A stretch of 7,590 bases of DNA from Nitrospirota bacterium (lineage in GTDB: Bacteria > Nitrospirota > Thermodesulfovibrionia > Thermodesulfovibrionales > JdFR-86). The notes beneath the pieces are model-generated. The model searched no databases. It saw only the letters and a program-made list of their open reading frames with translations, and was not told the origin of the DNA. Shown here piece by piece: positions 1 to 5,324 of this stretch; positions within the stretch are counted from its first letter, which is position 1; the number at the start of each line of letters is the position of its first letter. The stretch covers positions 1 through 7,590 of the forward strand of contig DAOUWH010000066.1 in NCBI GenBank assembly GCA_030667205.1, written 5' to 3'. The translations under genes and the position numbers were made by a program.

Positions 1-99
1 AACGGCATCATGGCGCTTTCGAAGGTAATGGCCATCCTCCTTGCCTCAATCGCGATAATGATGATACGCCTTGGGATGGAGGGCATACTTGCCCGCTGA
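1..99 (+). CDS. MarC-family integral membrane protein, C-terminal fragment (5' end outside window)
   Basis: Frame 1 is open from the left edge to a TGA at 97-99 and encodes 32 residues. They form one hydrophobic segment containing KVMAILLASIAIMMIRLG, then a short tail EGILAR. The pattern (Gly-Ile, a basic residue, Met-rich helix, MIRxG, Gly-Ile/Leu) resembles the last transmembrane helix of MarC/UPF0056 inner-membrane proteins, whose function is poorly understood. The call rests only on this tail as I remember the family, so another polytopic membrane protein is possible. That a gene ends here is more secure than its identity. The fragment lies 40 bases upstream of the next gene on the same strand, so the two may be co-transcribed. 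It has no evident link to B12 uptake. Confidence 0.6.
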   Translation, partial: NGIMALSKVMAILLASIAIMMIRLGMEGILAR

Positions 100-123
100 G
101 GCGAGGCTTGCAATTAAATCCCG

Positions 124-130
124 AAGGGGA
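124..130 (+). promoter_or_regulatory. Shine-Dalgarno deciding the hydrolase start
   Basis: AAGGGGA ends nine bases before the ATG at 140. The alternative in-frame TTG at 71 has no purine-rich site in front of it and would make the gene overlap the upstream membrane-protein gene by 29 bases. This favours ATG 140. Confidence 0.55.
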
Positions 131-139
131 AGCTCTGCC

Positions 140-982
140 ATGCCCGCCTGCGTGTTCGTGCCCGGCCTGGGGATGGACAGCGCCATATGGGCCGCGCCCT
201 CTGAGGCCCGCTTGCTCGGCGGGCTTTTCCCACTTGGAAAGATATACCGTGACCAACGCCTGCGCACGCTTTACCACGACATGGCAGAGTTAGGCTACAC
301 AGTTGCCACATGGAGCCAGAGGCGTCCCGTGGGCCCCATCAAGGAAGTCATAAAGGAACTGCACTCGGTAATAGAGCATGTCCGTGGGATTGAAAACTCC
401 GGAATCATCCTCATAGGCCACTCGCGCGGCGGCCTTGCCGCGCGCATCGCGGCAAAGGAACTTTTAAAAGAAGGCGTGCCGCTGAGGGCGCTTATCACAA
501 TAGCAAGCCCGCACCATGGCTCGAGCATGGCGCGGTGGGGCACCTTCCTTGCCCCCTTTGCGGAGTTCGTCGACCAGCTCATCCCGAAAAAGGAGAAAAA
601 GACATTTTCAAACTCCATTAAAAAAACCCTGGGCTTTCTGGCAAGCCGGGGCGTAAGAGAGCTTCTGCCTGACTCCGAACTGATTGGTTCGCTCTCTGAT
701 AAAAGGCCCGGAAAGCTCTACTGCCTTTCCGCCGGAGGGACGAACCCCGCGCTTATCGAGCTTAACAGCTATCTGAAGATACCGGGCACCTTCCAGAAGG
801 TGCTGCCCGCCGGGATGCTGCCCGATGAGATGGTCGTGGGCAGGGGCGACTGCCTTGTGACCGACGAAAGCGCCGTGCTCCCCTTCGCCGATGAGCACAT
901 CACGTTCCACAAAAACCACCTCAGGATAATCCTCGATAAAGACGCCAGAGATGAGATATTAAAGAGGATAGAGAAAGTTTAA
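140..982 (+). CDS. Alpha/beta-hydrolase, lipase/esterase-like
   Basis: This 280-residue protein is a probable serine hydrolase acting on an ester, possibly a lipid; the substrate cannot be read from sequence. Starting at ATG 140, the protein opens with a beta strand and oxyanion-type turn (ACVFVPGLGMD, residues 3-13). The nucleophile elbow GHSRGG is at 93-98 with Ser95, and SPHHGS at 123-128 is typical of triacylglycerol-lipase-like hydrolases. A likely catalytic Asp237 lies in GRGDCLV, and the likely catalytic histidine is His260 in HKNHL (His257 is nearby). A complete triad is therefore present. I see no convincing signal peptide or membrane anchor, so it is probably cytoplasmic. An in-frame TTG at 71 would add 23 residues but lacks a ribosome-binding site. 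The gene converges on tonB and overlaps its end by four bases. It is probably unrelated to the B12 locus. Confidence 0.8.
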   Translation: MPACVFVPGLGMDSAIWAAPSEARLLGGLFPLGKIYRDQRLRTLYHDMAELGYTVATWSQRRPVGPIKEVIKELHSVIEHVRGIENSGIILIGHSRGGLAARIAAKELLKEGVPLRALITIASPHHGSSMARWGTFLAPFAEFVDQLIPKKEKKTFSNSIKKTLGFLASRGVRELLPDSELIGSLSDKRPGKLYCLSAGGTNPALIELNSYLKIPGTFQKVLPAGMLPDEMVVGRGDCLVTDESAVLPFADEHITFHKNHLRIILDKDARDEILKRIEKV

Positions 983-1731
983 CGCCCCTCCACCAATCTA
1001 AAACTCACCGGCACCTCGACCCTGTCGGGGATATAGGGATACGGCGAGGCCCTGAGAATTATCTTTATGACCTCTTCATCGAGCACCTTATAGCCCGAGC
1101 TATCGACTATCTCTATATCATGCGGCCTGCCCGAGGAGTCTATGCCAAAGCCCGCGACCACCGTGCCCTCAAGCCTGCGCCTTCTCGCGCGTAGCGGATA
1201 GGTAAGCTCCCGCTGGATGGCATCGCGTATCCGGCTTATGAAGTCGGCCCTTGAGGGGCCTCCCGAAGAGGCAAGCGAGAAGCCCTCATCCAGGGAGGCC
1301 GAAAGAACCGTTCCCGGCGAGGCCGTTTCCCCGGCGGATGAGACTCCCTGTGAAGGGGCAGTGCCCCTGTCCAACGTCACCTCCGAAGCGGCGCTCGCTT
1401 CGGTCTCATACATAACTGCGGAGGGCTCATAGTCGACCAAAGGCTCGGGCTCTACGGCTTGTGGATTATCGACCACAGGCTTCTTAATCTCTTTGACGAT
1501 TTTTTTCTCTTCAGGCTTTGCCACCCTTTGGGGACTAGGCATAGAAGCGGGCTTCTTGACCGCCTTCGGCCCCGGCCTTGCCGGAACAAGCTCTATTCCC
1601 TTTAGCTCAACGAAGAATACCCGCTCCTTCTCGGGCGCCGCAGTGACAAGAAAGACCAGGGCGCAAAGCGCAACAACATGCACCAGTACGGAAAGCGAAA
1701 CCGAAGCCTTTAAAATCCTGCCGTTTTCCAT
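979..1731 (-). CDS. tonB: TonB-family energy transducer
   Basis: This protein links inner-membrane proton motive force to outer-membrane receptors, here most likely the BtuB encoded just upstream. From ATG 1731 it has 250 residues. There is a short cytoplasmic N-terminus and one transmembrane helix at about 11-31, containing the SxxxH pattern (Ser14, His18) known from TonB anchors that contact ExbB/ExbD. A periplasmic linker covers about 45-155; it is rich in Pro, Lys and Glu at first, then Ser/Ala/Glu-rich. The TonB C-terminal domain spans about 160-250 and includes the typical LTYPLRARRRRLEGTV (Tyr178-Pro179) and SSGYKVLDEEV. An in-frame ATG at 1755 would add eight residues, but ATG 1731 has the better ribosome-binding site. 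The gene follows btuB by 66 bases and is probably in the same mRNA. No exbB or exbD is present, so these must be encoded elsewhere. Confidence 0.87.
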   Translation of the reverse strand: MENGRILKASVSLSVLVHVVALCALVFLVTAAPEKERVFFVELKGIELVPARPGPKAVKKPASMPSPQRVAKPEEKKIVKEIKKPVVDNPQAVEPEPLVDYEPSAVMYETEASAASEVTLDRGTAPSQGVSSAGETASPGTVLSASLDEGFSLASSGGPSRADFISRIRDAIQRELTYPLRARRRRLEGTVVAGFGIDSSGRPHDIEIVDSSGYKVLDEEVIKIILRASPYPYIPDRVEVPVSFRLVEGR

Positions 1732-1735
1732 CTTG

Positions 1736-1742
1736 CTTCCTT
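1736..1742 (-). promoter_or_regulatory. Shine-Dalgarno of tonB
   Basis: On the minus strand AAGGAAG lies upstream of ATG 1731, with six bases between its AGGA core and the start codon. The ATG at 1755 has only a GGAAGG about 19 bases upstream, which is too far. The site lies in the 66-base btuB-tonB spacer, where I see no terminator or second riboswitch. Confidence 0.55.
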
Positions 1743-1797
1743 TTATGGAGGGCATCTGGAGGCTGGTGGTAAGACCTTCCGATGCCGCCCGTATCCC

Positions 1798-3648
1798 TTA
1801 AAGAACCAGCTTCATGCCGCCGTACAACGATAGCCCCGGCGTCCCGTAATCAGCGGCCTCTTCGTAGTCCTCGTCGAAGATGTTTTCAACCCGCGCAAAG
1901 AAGATAAGGTTCCTGGTGGCCCTGACTGTGCCGCTGAGGTTGACCACCTTGTAGGAGCCGAGGTCCCTGTCGGCGGACTGGGCATATCTGCCGCCCACGT
2001 ACATGAGGTCGGCGAGCACGGAGAATTTCTCTCCGGAGTACCCCGCCGAGAAGTTGGCCTTGTTGTAGGGCCTCAGCGTAAGCCTTCGCCCCGTAGTCCT
2101 GTCCTCGGTATCGAGATATGTATGGCCCGCCGTAAGGGTAATCGCATCGGTCGGCCTGACAATGGCCGTAGTCTCCAGGCCCTTTATCTCGGTCTCCGCG
2201 ACGTTCTGCGGGCTCCAGGCAAAAAGCGGGCTCATCACCCACTGCACGAGGTCCTCGTACTCCTGCCTGAAATAGGTTACGGACACCGAAGCCCTGTCCC
2301 CGAAGAAGTCCTTCTCGATGCCCGCTTCCCACGACTTGCTCTTTTCGGGCTTTAGCGTAAGGTTTCCGCTGCTGCCGAAGGGGTCCTGATAAAACAGCTC
2401 GTTCAGCGTGGGCGCCCTGAAGCCAGTGGCGTATCCGCCCCGGAGCCTGAGGCCCGCCCCCTTGAAATTAAGCAGCGTGCCGAGCCTGTATGTGGTCTCG
2501 CTTCCGGCGGTCTCGTGGTCGTCGTACCTCAGCCCGGCATTAAGCACAAGGGCGTCGCCGAAGACCTTGAGCTTGTTGTTCAGGTACAGGGCCTTGTTTT
2601 CGATCTCGGTATCAAAGACGCCGACGTTCTTGCCCTCTTCCTTTCGGTACTCGCCGCCCAGCGTAAGGGTGTAGGCTTCGTGAAGATAGAGGTTGTGCTG
2701 CCAGTCCACGGTCTTCATGCCCGTGTCGATGTCGAAGTTGTTCCAGGAGGTGTCCGGGTCGGTGCCTATAAGGAGGTCCCTGACCGCCGAGAGCGTAAGC
2801 ACCTGCTCCCACGCGTCACCAAGGAGATGAAGTTTCCCCTTCGCCGAATACATGGAGTGGTGGCCGCGCTGGACGTAGTTGAGGTCGTCGGCCACCGTGT
2901 TTAGCGCGAAGCTGAACGCGTCCAGATCGCTCCGGTCGTAGTAGTGTTTCCCCGTGAGTTCCACCTCGGCGCTCTCGCCAAGCTTGATGCCGACCTTGCC
3001 CGAGACCGCGGCGTTGAGGTACCCGTCACGCTCGGTGCCCTGCTTTGCCACGGATATGCCCTCGGACTCGTAATACGAGCCCGTCACCCTGTAGTCGAAC
3101 GCGCCGATGGCGCCCGATACGGTAACCGCGGGATTGTATGTGGCAAAGGAGCCGCCCTCGAAGGAGAATTCTGCCTTGGGCTTTCCCTCGCCCTTTTTCG
3201 TAATGATATGTATTACGCCCGCCATCGCCTCGGAGCCGTACATAGTGCTCTGGGGGCCTTTTACTATCTCGATTCGCTCGATGTCGTCCACCATAAGGCC
3301 CGAGAGGTCAAAATCGGCAGTGGTCGTGCTCTTTACCTTGACGCCGTCTATCATGACGAGGATCTGGTTGGAGCTTGCGCCCCTCAGCAGCAACGATGCG
3401 GTCTTGCCCTTGCCGCCGTTCTGCGCGATGTTGAGGTCGGGCACACGCCTCAGGGCGTCTATCACGAACTCCACGTTGGTCCTCTCGATATCCTCCCTCG
3501 TGACGACTATGACATCGCTCGTGGTCTCCTCAAGGGGTTCCTCGAGCCTCGATGCCGTTACCACCAGTTCCTCGACCTTTACGGTCTCCTCCGCCCATGC
3601 CGTCGTAAGCATGAGAAGAGGCAAAATTAATACCACCCATTTGTTCAT
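1798..3648 (-). CDS. btuB: TonB-dependent outer-membrane receptor, probable cobalamin/corrinoid receptor BtuB
   Basis: This 616-residue outer-membrane receptor should import cobalamin or other corrinoids by TonB-driven transport. A Sec signal peptide covers 1-19 (cleavage after AWA). The TonB box is in EELVVTASR (about 26-34). The plug domain covers about 38-152, with VTREDIERTN, LRGASSNQILVMIDGVKV and VKGPQSTMYGSEAMAGVIHI. A 22-strand-type beta barrel follows, with the receptor signatures ATGFRAPTLNELFY and LKPEKSKSWEAGIE. Family membership is clear. The substrate call rests on the cobalamin riboswitch immediately upstream and on the btuFCD neighbours. The last residues are GMKLVL; the terminal Leu is unusual, since most barrels end in Phe or another aromatic residue. 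AGGAGG at 3663-3658 lies nine bases before the ATG and supports the start. Translation is probably blocked when cobalamin binds the leader RNA. Confidence 0.92.
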   Translation of the reverse strand: MNKWVVLILPLLMLTTAWAEETVKVEELVVTASRLEEPLEETTSDVIVVTREDIERTNVEFVIDALRRVPDLNIAQNGGKGKTASLLLRGASSNQILVMIDGVKVKSTTTADFDLSGLMVDDIERIEIVKGPQSTMYGSEAMAGVIHIITKKGEGKPKAEFSFEGGSFATYNPAVTVSGAIGAFDYRVTGSYYESEGISVAKQGTERDGYLNAAVSGKVGIKLGESAEVELTGKHYYDRSDLDAFSFALNTVADDLNYVQRGHHSMYSAKGKLHLLGDAWEQVLTLSAVRDLLIGTDPDTSWNNFDIDTGMKTVDWQHNLYLHEAYTLTLGGEYRKEEGKNVGVFDTEIENKALYLNNKLKVFGDALVLNAGLRYDDHETAGSETTYRLGTLLNFKGAGLRLRGGYATGFRAPTLNELFYQDPFGSSGNLTLKPEKSKSWEAGIEKDFFGDRASVSVTYFRQEYEDLVQWVMSPLFAWSPQNVAETEIKGLETTAIVRPTDAITLTAGHTYLDTEDRTTGRRLTLRPYNKANFSAGYSGEKFSVLADLMYVGGRYAQSADRDLGSYKVVNLSGTVRATRNLIFFARVENIFDEDYEEAADYGTPGLSLYGGMKLVL

Positions 3649-3649
3649 A

Positions 3650-3689
3650 CTGTAAAACCTCCTGCTTCCCGCGAAGGGTTAGGTTTCAG
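3650..3689 (-). promoter_or_regulatory. Riboswitch expression platform: hairpin sequestering the btuB Shine-Dalgarno
   Basis: On the minus-strand RNA, CTGAAACCT (3689-3681) can pair with AGGTTTTACAG (3660-3650): six base pairs, a two-base bulge, then three more. This buries half of the AGGAGG ribosome-binding site (3663-3658). An inner hairpin CTTC-GCGG-GAAG (3676-3665) caps it. Its loop region GCGGG (3672-3668) is complementary to CCCGC (3773-3769) in the aptamer L5 loop, matching the L5-L13 kissing interaction known from cobalamin riboswitches. There is no U-tract after the hairpin, so translational control is favoured over transcription termination. Pairings were found by eye; no folding energy was computed. 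Confidence 0.7.
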
Positions 3690-3815
3690 GGATAAGGAAA
3701 GTTCCTGGCTCGCCACTCGCCTTGAACCACGTTACTAAATCCAGTAAAAAAGCCAGTGGCTTACAGTTGCGGGGCAGTCCCCGATTCCAACGGGGTTCCT
3801 CTCGCATATCCCCTG
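3687..3815 (-). promoter_or_regulatory. Cobalamin riboswitch aptamer in the btuB leader
   Basis: The minus strand carries the B12-riboswitch hallmarks in order. P1 is CAGGGGATA (3815-3807) with TATCCCTG (3694-3687). AGGAA (3800-3796) is followed by the P4 hairpin CCCCG-TTGGAAT-CGGGG (3795-3779). Then comes the highly conserved CTGCCCCGCAACTGTAA (3777-3761). A helix pairs GCCACT (3760-3755) with AGTGGC (3717-3712), and AGCCAGGAAC (3710-3701) is the conserved 5' half of the B12 box. P4 and its loop align with the corresponding part of the E. coli btuB leader as I recall it. The aptamer is compact, about 129 nt, with only 37 nt between the two GCCACT/AGTGGC strands, so the extended peripheral arms of large class I members are reduced. 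It lies directly upstream of btuB, the classic target, and should reduce expression when cobalamin is plentiful. Confidence 0.92.
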
Positions 3816-4490
3816 TTAAGCCGTCAAGGACGGCTTGTTCACTTCATAACTCTTTATATCGAGCAGCCAGAAGCCACTTCGCTCGATGACTTCGCTTTCG
3901 GTTATCTCGATGCTGCCGTTAAACAGCGGCCCGCCTGTGACGAACGTGTGGTACTCGCCTTTCTCTCCGCAGGGGTCGGCCTGCGGTTTGCCCTTCATGT
4001 ATTCGATGAAGTCCCCGTTAACCGTCTTTCCAATCCATTCCCTGCCGATGTGTTCCTGCATGCCGCTTACAATTACGGCCTTAAACCCCCTGTCGACGAA
4101 CTCGGTGATAAGTTTTACCGTGGACTCGCCCCAGAGGGGCTCAAGAGGCTCGATGCCCACCTCGGCGCAGACACGCTCCACCCACACCCTGTGCTCGTCG
4201 AGGTAGATGTCGCCGAATACCATCCCCGTAAAACCCTCTGCAACGCGCTCCCTTATGGCGGCCTTGAAGTCGTCCTCGTAGCCCTCGGCCCTCGTCTCTC
4301 TCTGGTAGAGTCTTATGCCCGCAAGCTCCGCCTGAATCCCTATGAGATAGGCCTCGGTGCCGTGGAACCTCACCCTCCTGTAGTCGTCGGATATGAAGTT
4401 CGCGATGCCCGTTACCTCAACGCCTGCCTCTTTCGCCCTTGCCACCGCAAGCGTGCTGTCCTTTCCCCCGCTCCACGATGCCAGATACAT
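3816..4490 (-). CDS. Dph6/COG2102-like ATP-pyrophosphatase (diphthine-ammonia ligase family), role in B12 locus unknown
   Basis: This 224-residue soluble protein has the length of the single-domain family. The PP-loop SGGKDS is at residues 7-12 and binds ATP for adenylation. Further family blocks are FGDIYLDEHR (92-101), EPLWG (117-121) and DPCGEKGEYHTFV...GPLF (172-190). In eukaryotes and archaea the family amidates diphthine on elongation factor 2 using ATP and ammonium. Bacteria do not make diphthamide, so the substrate here is unknown. The gene lies 66 bases after btuD and directly before the riboswitch, so a role in corrinoid handling is plausible. Amidating a carboxylate side chain would suit the chemistry, but that is inference. 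ATG 4490 has GGAGGG (4503-4498) seven bases upstream. The last codons and the T of the stop codon form an inverted repeat. Confidence 0.87.
   Translation of the reverse strand: MYLASWSGGKDSTLAVARAKEAGVEVTGIANFISDDYRRVRFHGTEAYLIGIQAELAGIRLYQRETRAEGYEDDFKAAIRERVAEGFTGMVFGDIYLDEHRVWVERVCAEVGIEPLEPLWGESTVKLITEFVDRGFKAVIVSGMQEHIGREWIGKTVNGDFIEYMKGKPQADPCGEKGEYHTFVTGGPLFNGSIEITESEVIERSGFWLLDIKSYEVNKPSLTA
3818..3836 (-). repeat. Perfect inverted repeat spanning the 3' end of the Dph6-like gene
   Basis: AAGCCGTC (3836-3829), a CTT loop, then GACGGCTT (3825-3818) form an eight-base-pair stem on the minus-strand RNA. It covers the last six codons and the first base of the TAA stop. No U-tract follows (the next bases are AACAGGGG), so it is not a standard intrinsic terminator. 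It ends two bases before the aptamer P1 strand. Confidence 0.6.
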
Positions 4491-4556
4491 CTATCCGCCC
4501 TCCCCGCAGGGGGTCACAGACCCCTTTTATTTCGATTCTTGACCCCAGTCCAATAC
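4491..4556 (-). other. btuD to Dph6-like intergenic spacer with two competing hairpins
   Basis: In the minus-strand RNA, GGGGTC (4524-4519), TGT, GACCCC (4515-4510) form a six-base-pair hairpin. The same C-run can instead pair as CCCC (4512-4509), TGC, GGGG (4505-4502), which would cover part of the GGAGGG ribosome-binding site (4503-4498) of the Dph6-like gene. A second GGGGTC (4546-4541) further upstream is another possible partner for GACCCC. The spacer could therefore tune translation of the downstream gene, though short G/C runs pair easily by chance. Confidence 0.4.
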
Positions 4557-5324
4557 TCAATATGTTATGAAGGAGCCTTCCTCAAGCCTGTGCACGCTCA
4601 CTTCTATGTCAAAGGCCTTTTTTAAAAGCTCTTCGTTCAGCACATTCTCCGGCGTGCCCGTGCCTATGACCCGCCCCTCTTTTATTAAGATAATATTGTC
4701 GAACTGAAAGGCAATGTTTACGTCATGCAGCGCCATCACGATGGATATCTTCCGTGTGGAGTTAAGCTCCCTCAGAAGCCTTATTAGCTCCACCTGAAAT
4801 TTTATGTCCAGGTTCGCAAGCGGCTCGTCCAAAAGGAGGATGCCCGCGCCCTGAAGCAGCGTCATCGCGATGTATGCCCTCCTGCGCTCCCCACCGCTGA
4901 GGTTCGTGATGAGCGTGTCCCGCTTCTCCGATAGCCCGACCATCCCGAGGGCCTCAGCTACCGTAAGCTCCGGCGGTGTGCCGTAGGGATAAAGCCCCAT
5001 CGAGGCAAGCTCCCCTACCCCGAAGGGCACGCGCATGTCCAGCACCTGTGGAAGATAGCTCAAAAGCTTCGCCCTGTCCCTGTGCCTAAGAGAGGTCATC
5101 GGCTTGCCCCACAGGGAGACGCTGCCCCCTGCGGGTTTTAAGATGCCTGCAAGGAGTTTTAATATCGTTGACTTGCCCGAGCCGTTCGCCCCGAGAAGGC
5201 CTGTGAAGTCGGCCTCGCCTATGCCGAGCTTGAGGTCCTCTATCAAATTAAGCTCTCTTTCGTATGAGAAAGATACGTTATCCAGTTCGAGAATGAAATC
5301 GTGCTTCTTCTTATCCGATGACAT
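4557..5324 (-). CDS. btuD: ABC transporter ATPase, cobalamin import (BtuD)
   Basis: This 255-residue cytoplasmic ATPase powers the BtuC permease. All nucleotide-binding motifs are intact: Walker A GANGSGKST (45-53), Q-loop Gln93 in LPQ, signature LSGGE (142-146), Walker B ILLLDEP (162-168) followed by LANLD as the D-loop, and the switch His200 in ALHD. Sequence and length match the FecE/BtuD/HmuV group that serves FecCD-type permeases. Sequence alone cannot separate B12, siderophore and haem importers; the cobalamin call comes from the riboswitch, btuB and the cobC-like gene. The start ATG lies 14 bases inside the end of btuC, behind AAGGAGG at a four-base spacing, which indicates translational coupling. 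Confidence 0.88.
   Translation of the reverse strand: MSSDKKKHDFILELDNVSFSYERELNLIEDLKLGIGEADFTGLLGANGSGKSTILKLLAGILKPAGGSVSLWGKPMTSLRHRDRAKLLSYLPQVLDMRVPFGVGELASMGLYPYGTPPELTVAEALGMVGLSEKRDTLITNLSGGERRRAYIAMTLLQGAGILLLDEPLANLDIKFQVELIRLLRELNSTRKISIVMALHDVNIAFQFDNIILIKEGRVIGTGTPENVLNEELLKKAFDIEVSVHRLEEGSFITY

Noticed and set aside
71..139. TTG start at 71 extending the hydrolase by 23 residues
   Set aside because: There is no ribosome-binding site, it would overlap the upstream membrane-protein gene by 29 bases, and the conserved fold begins right after ATG 140.
1732..1755. Upstream ATG start of tonB at 1755
   Set aside because: The eight extra residues have no family support and the site lacks a properly spaced Shine-Dalgarno; ATG 1731 has one.
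2944..3630. Long plus-strand open frame opposite btuB
   Set aside because: It is an antisense shadow of the GC-rich btuB coding sequence. Its product matches no family I recognise and it has no ribosome-binding context.
4510..4532. GGGGTC-ACA-GACCCC followed by TTTTATTT, an intrinsic-terminator shape on the plus strand
   Set aside because: No plus-strand gene leads into it, and on the transcribed minus strand the U-run becomes an A-run upstream of the hairpin. It could only stop antisense transcription.
3756..4625. Plus-strand open frame of 289 codons across the riboswitch and Dph6-like gene
   Set aside because: It runs antisense through a strong riboswitch and a well-matched enzyme gene, and its translation shows no domain.
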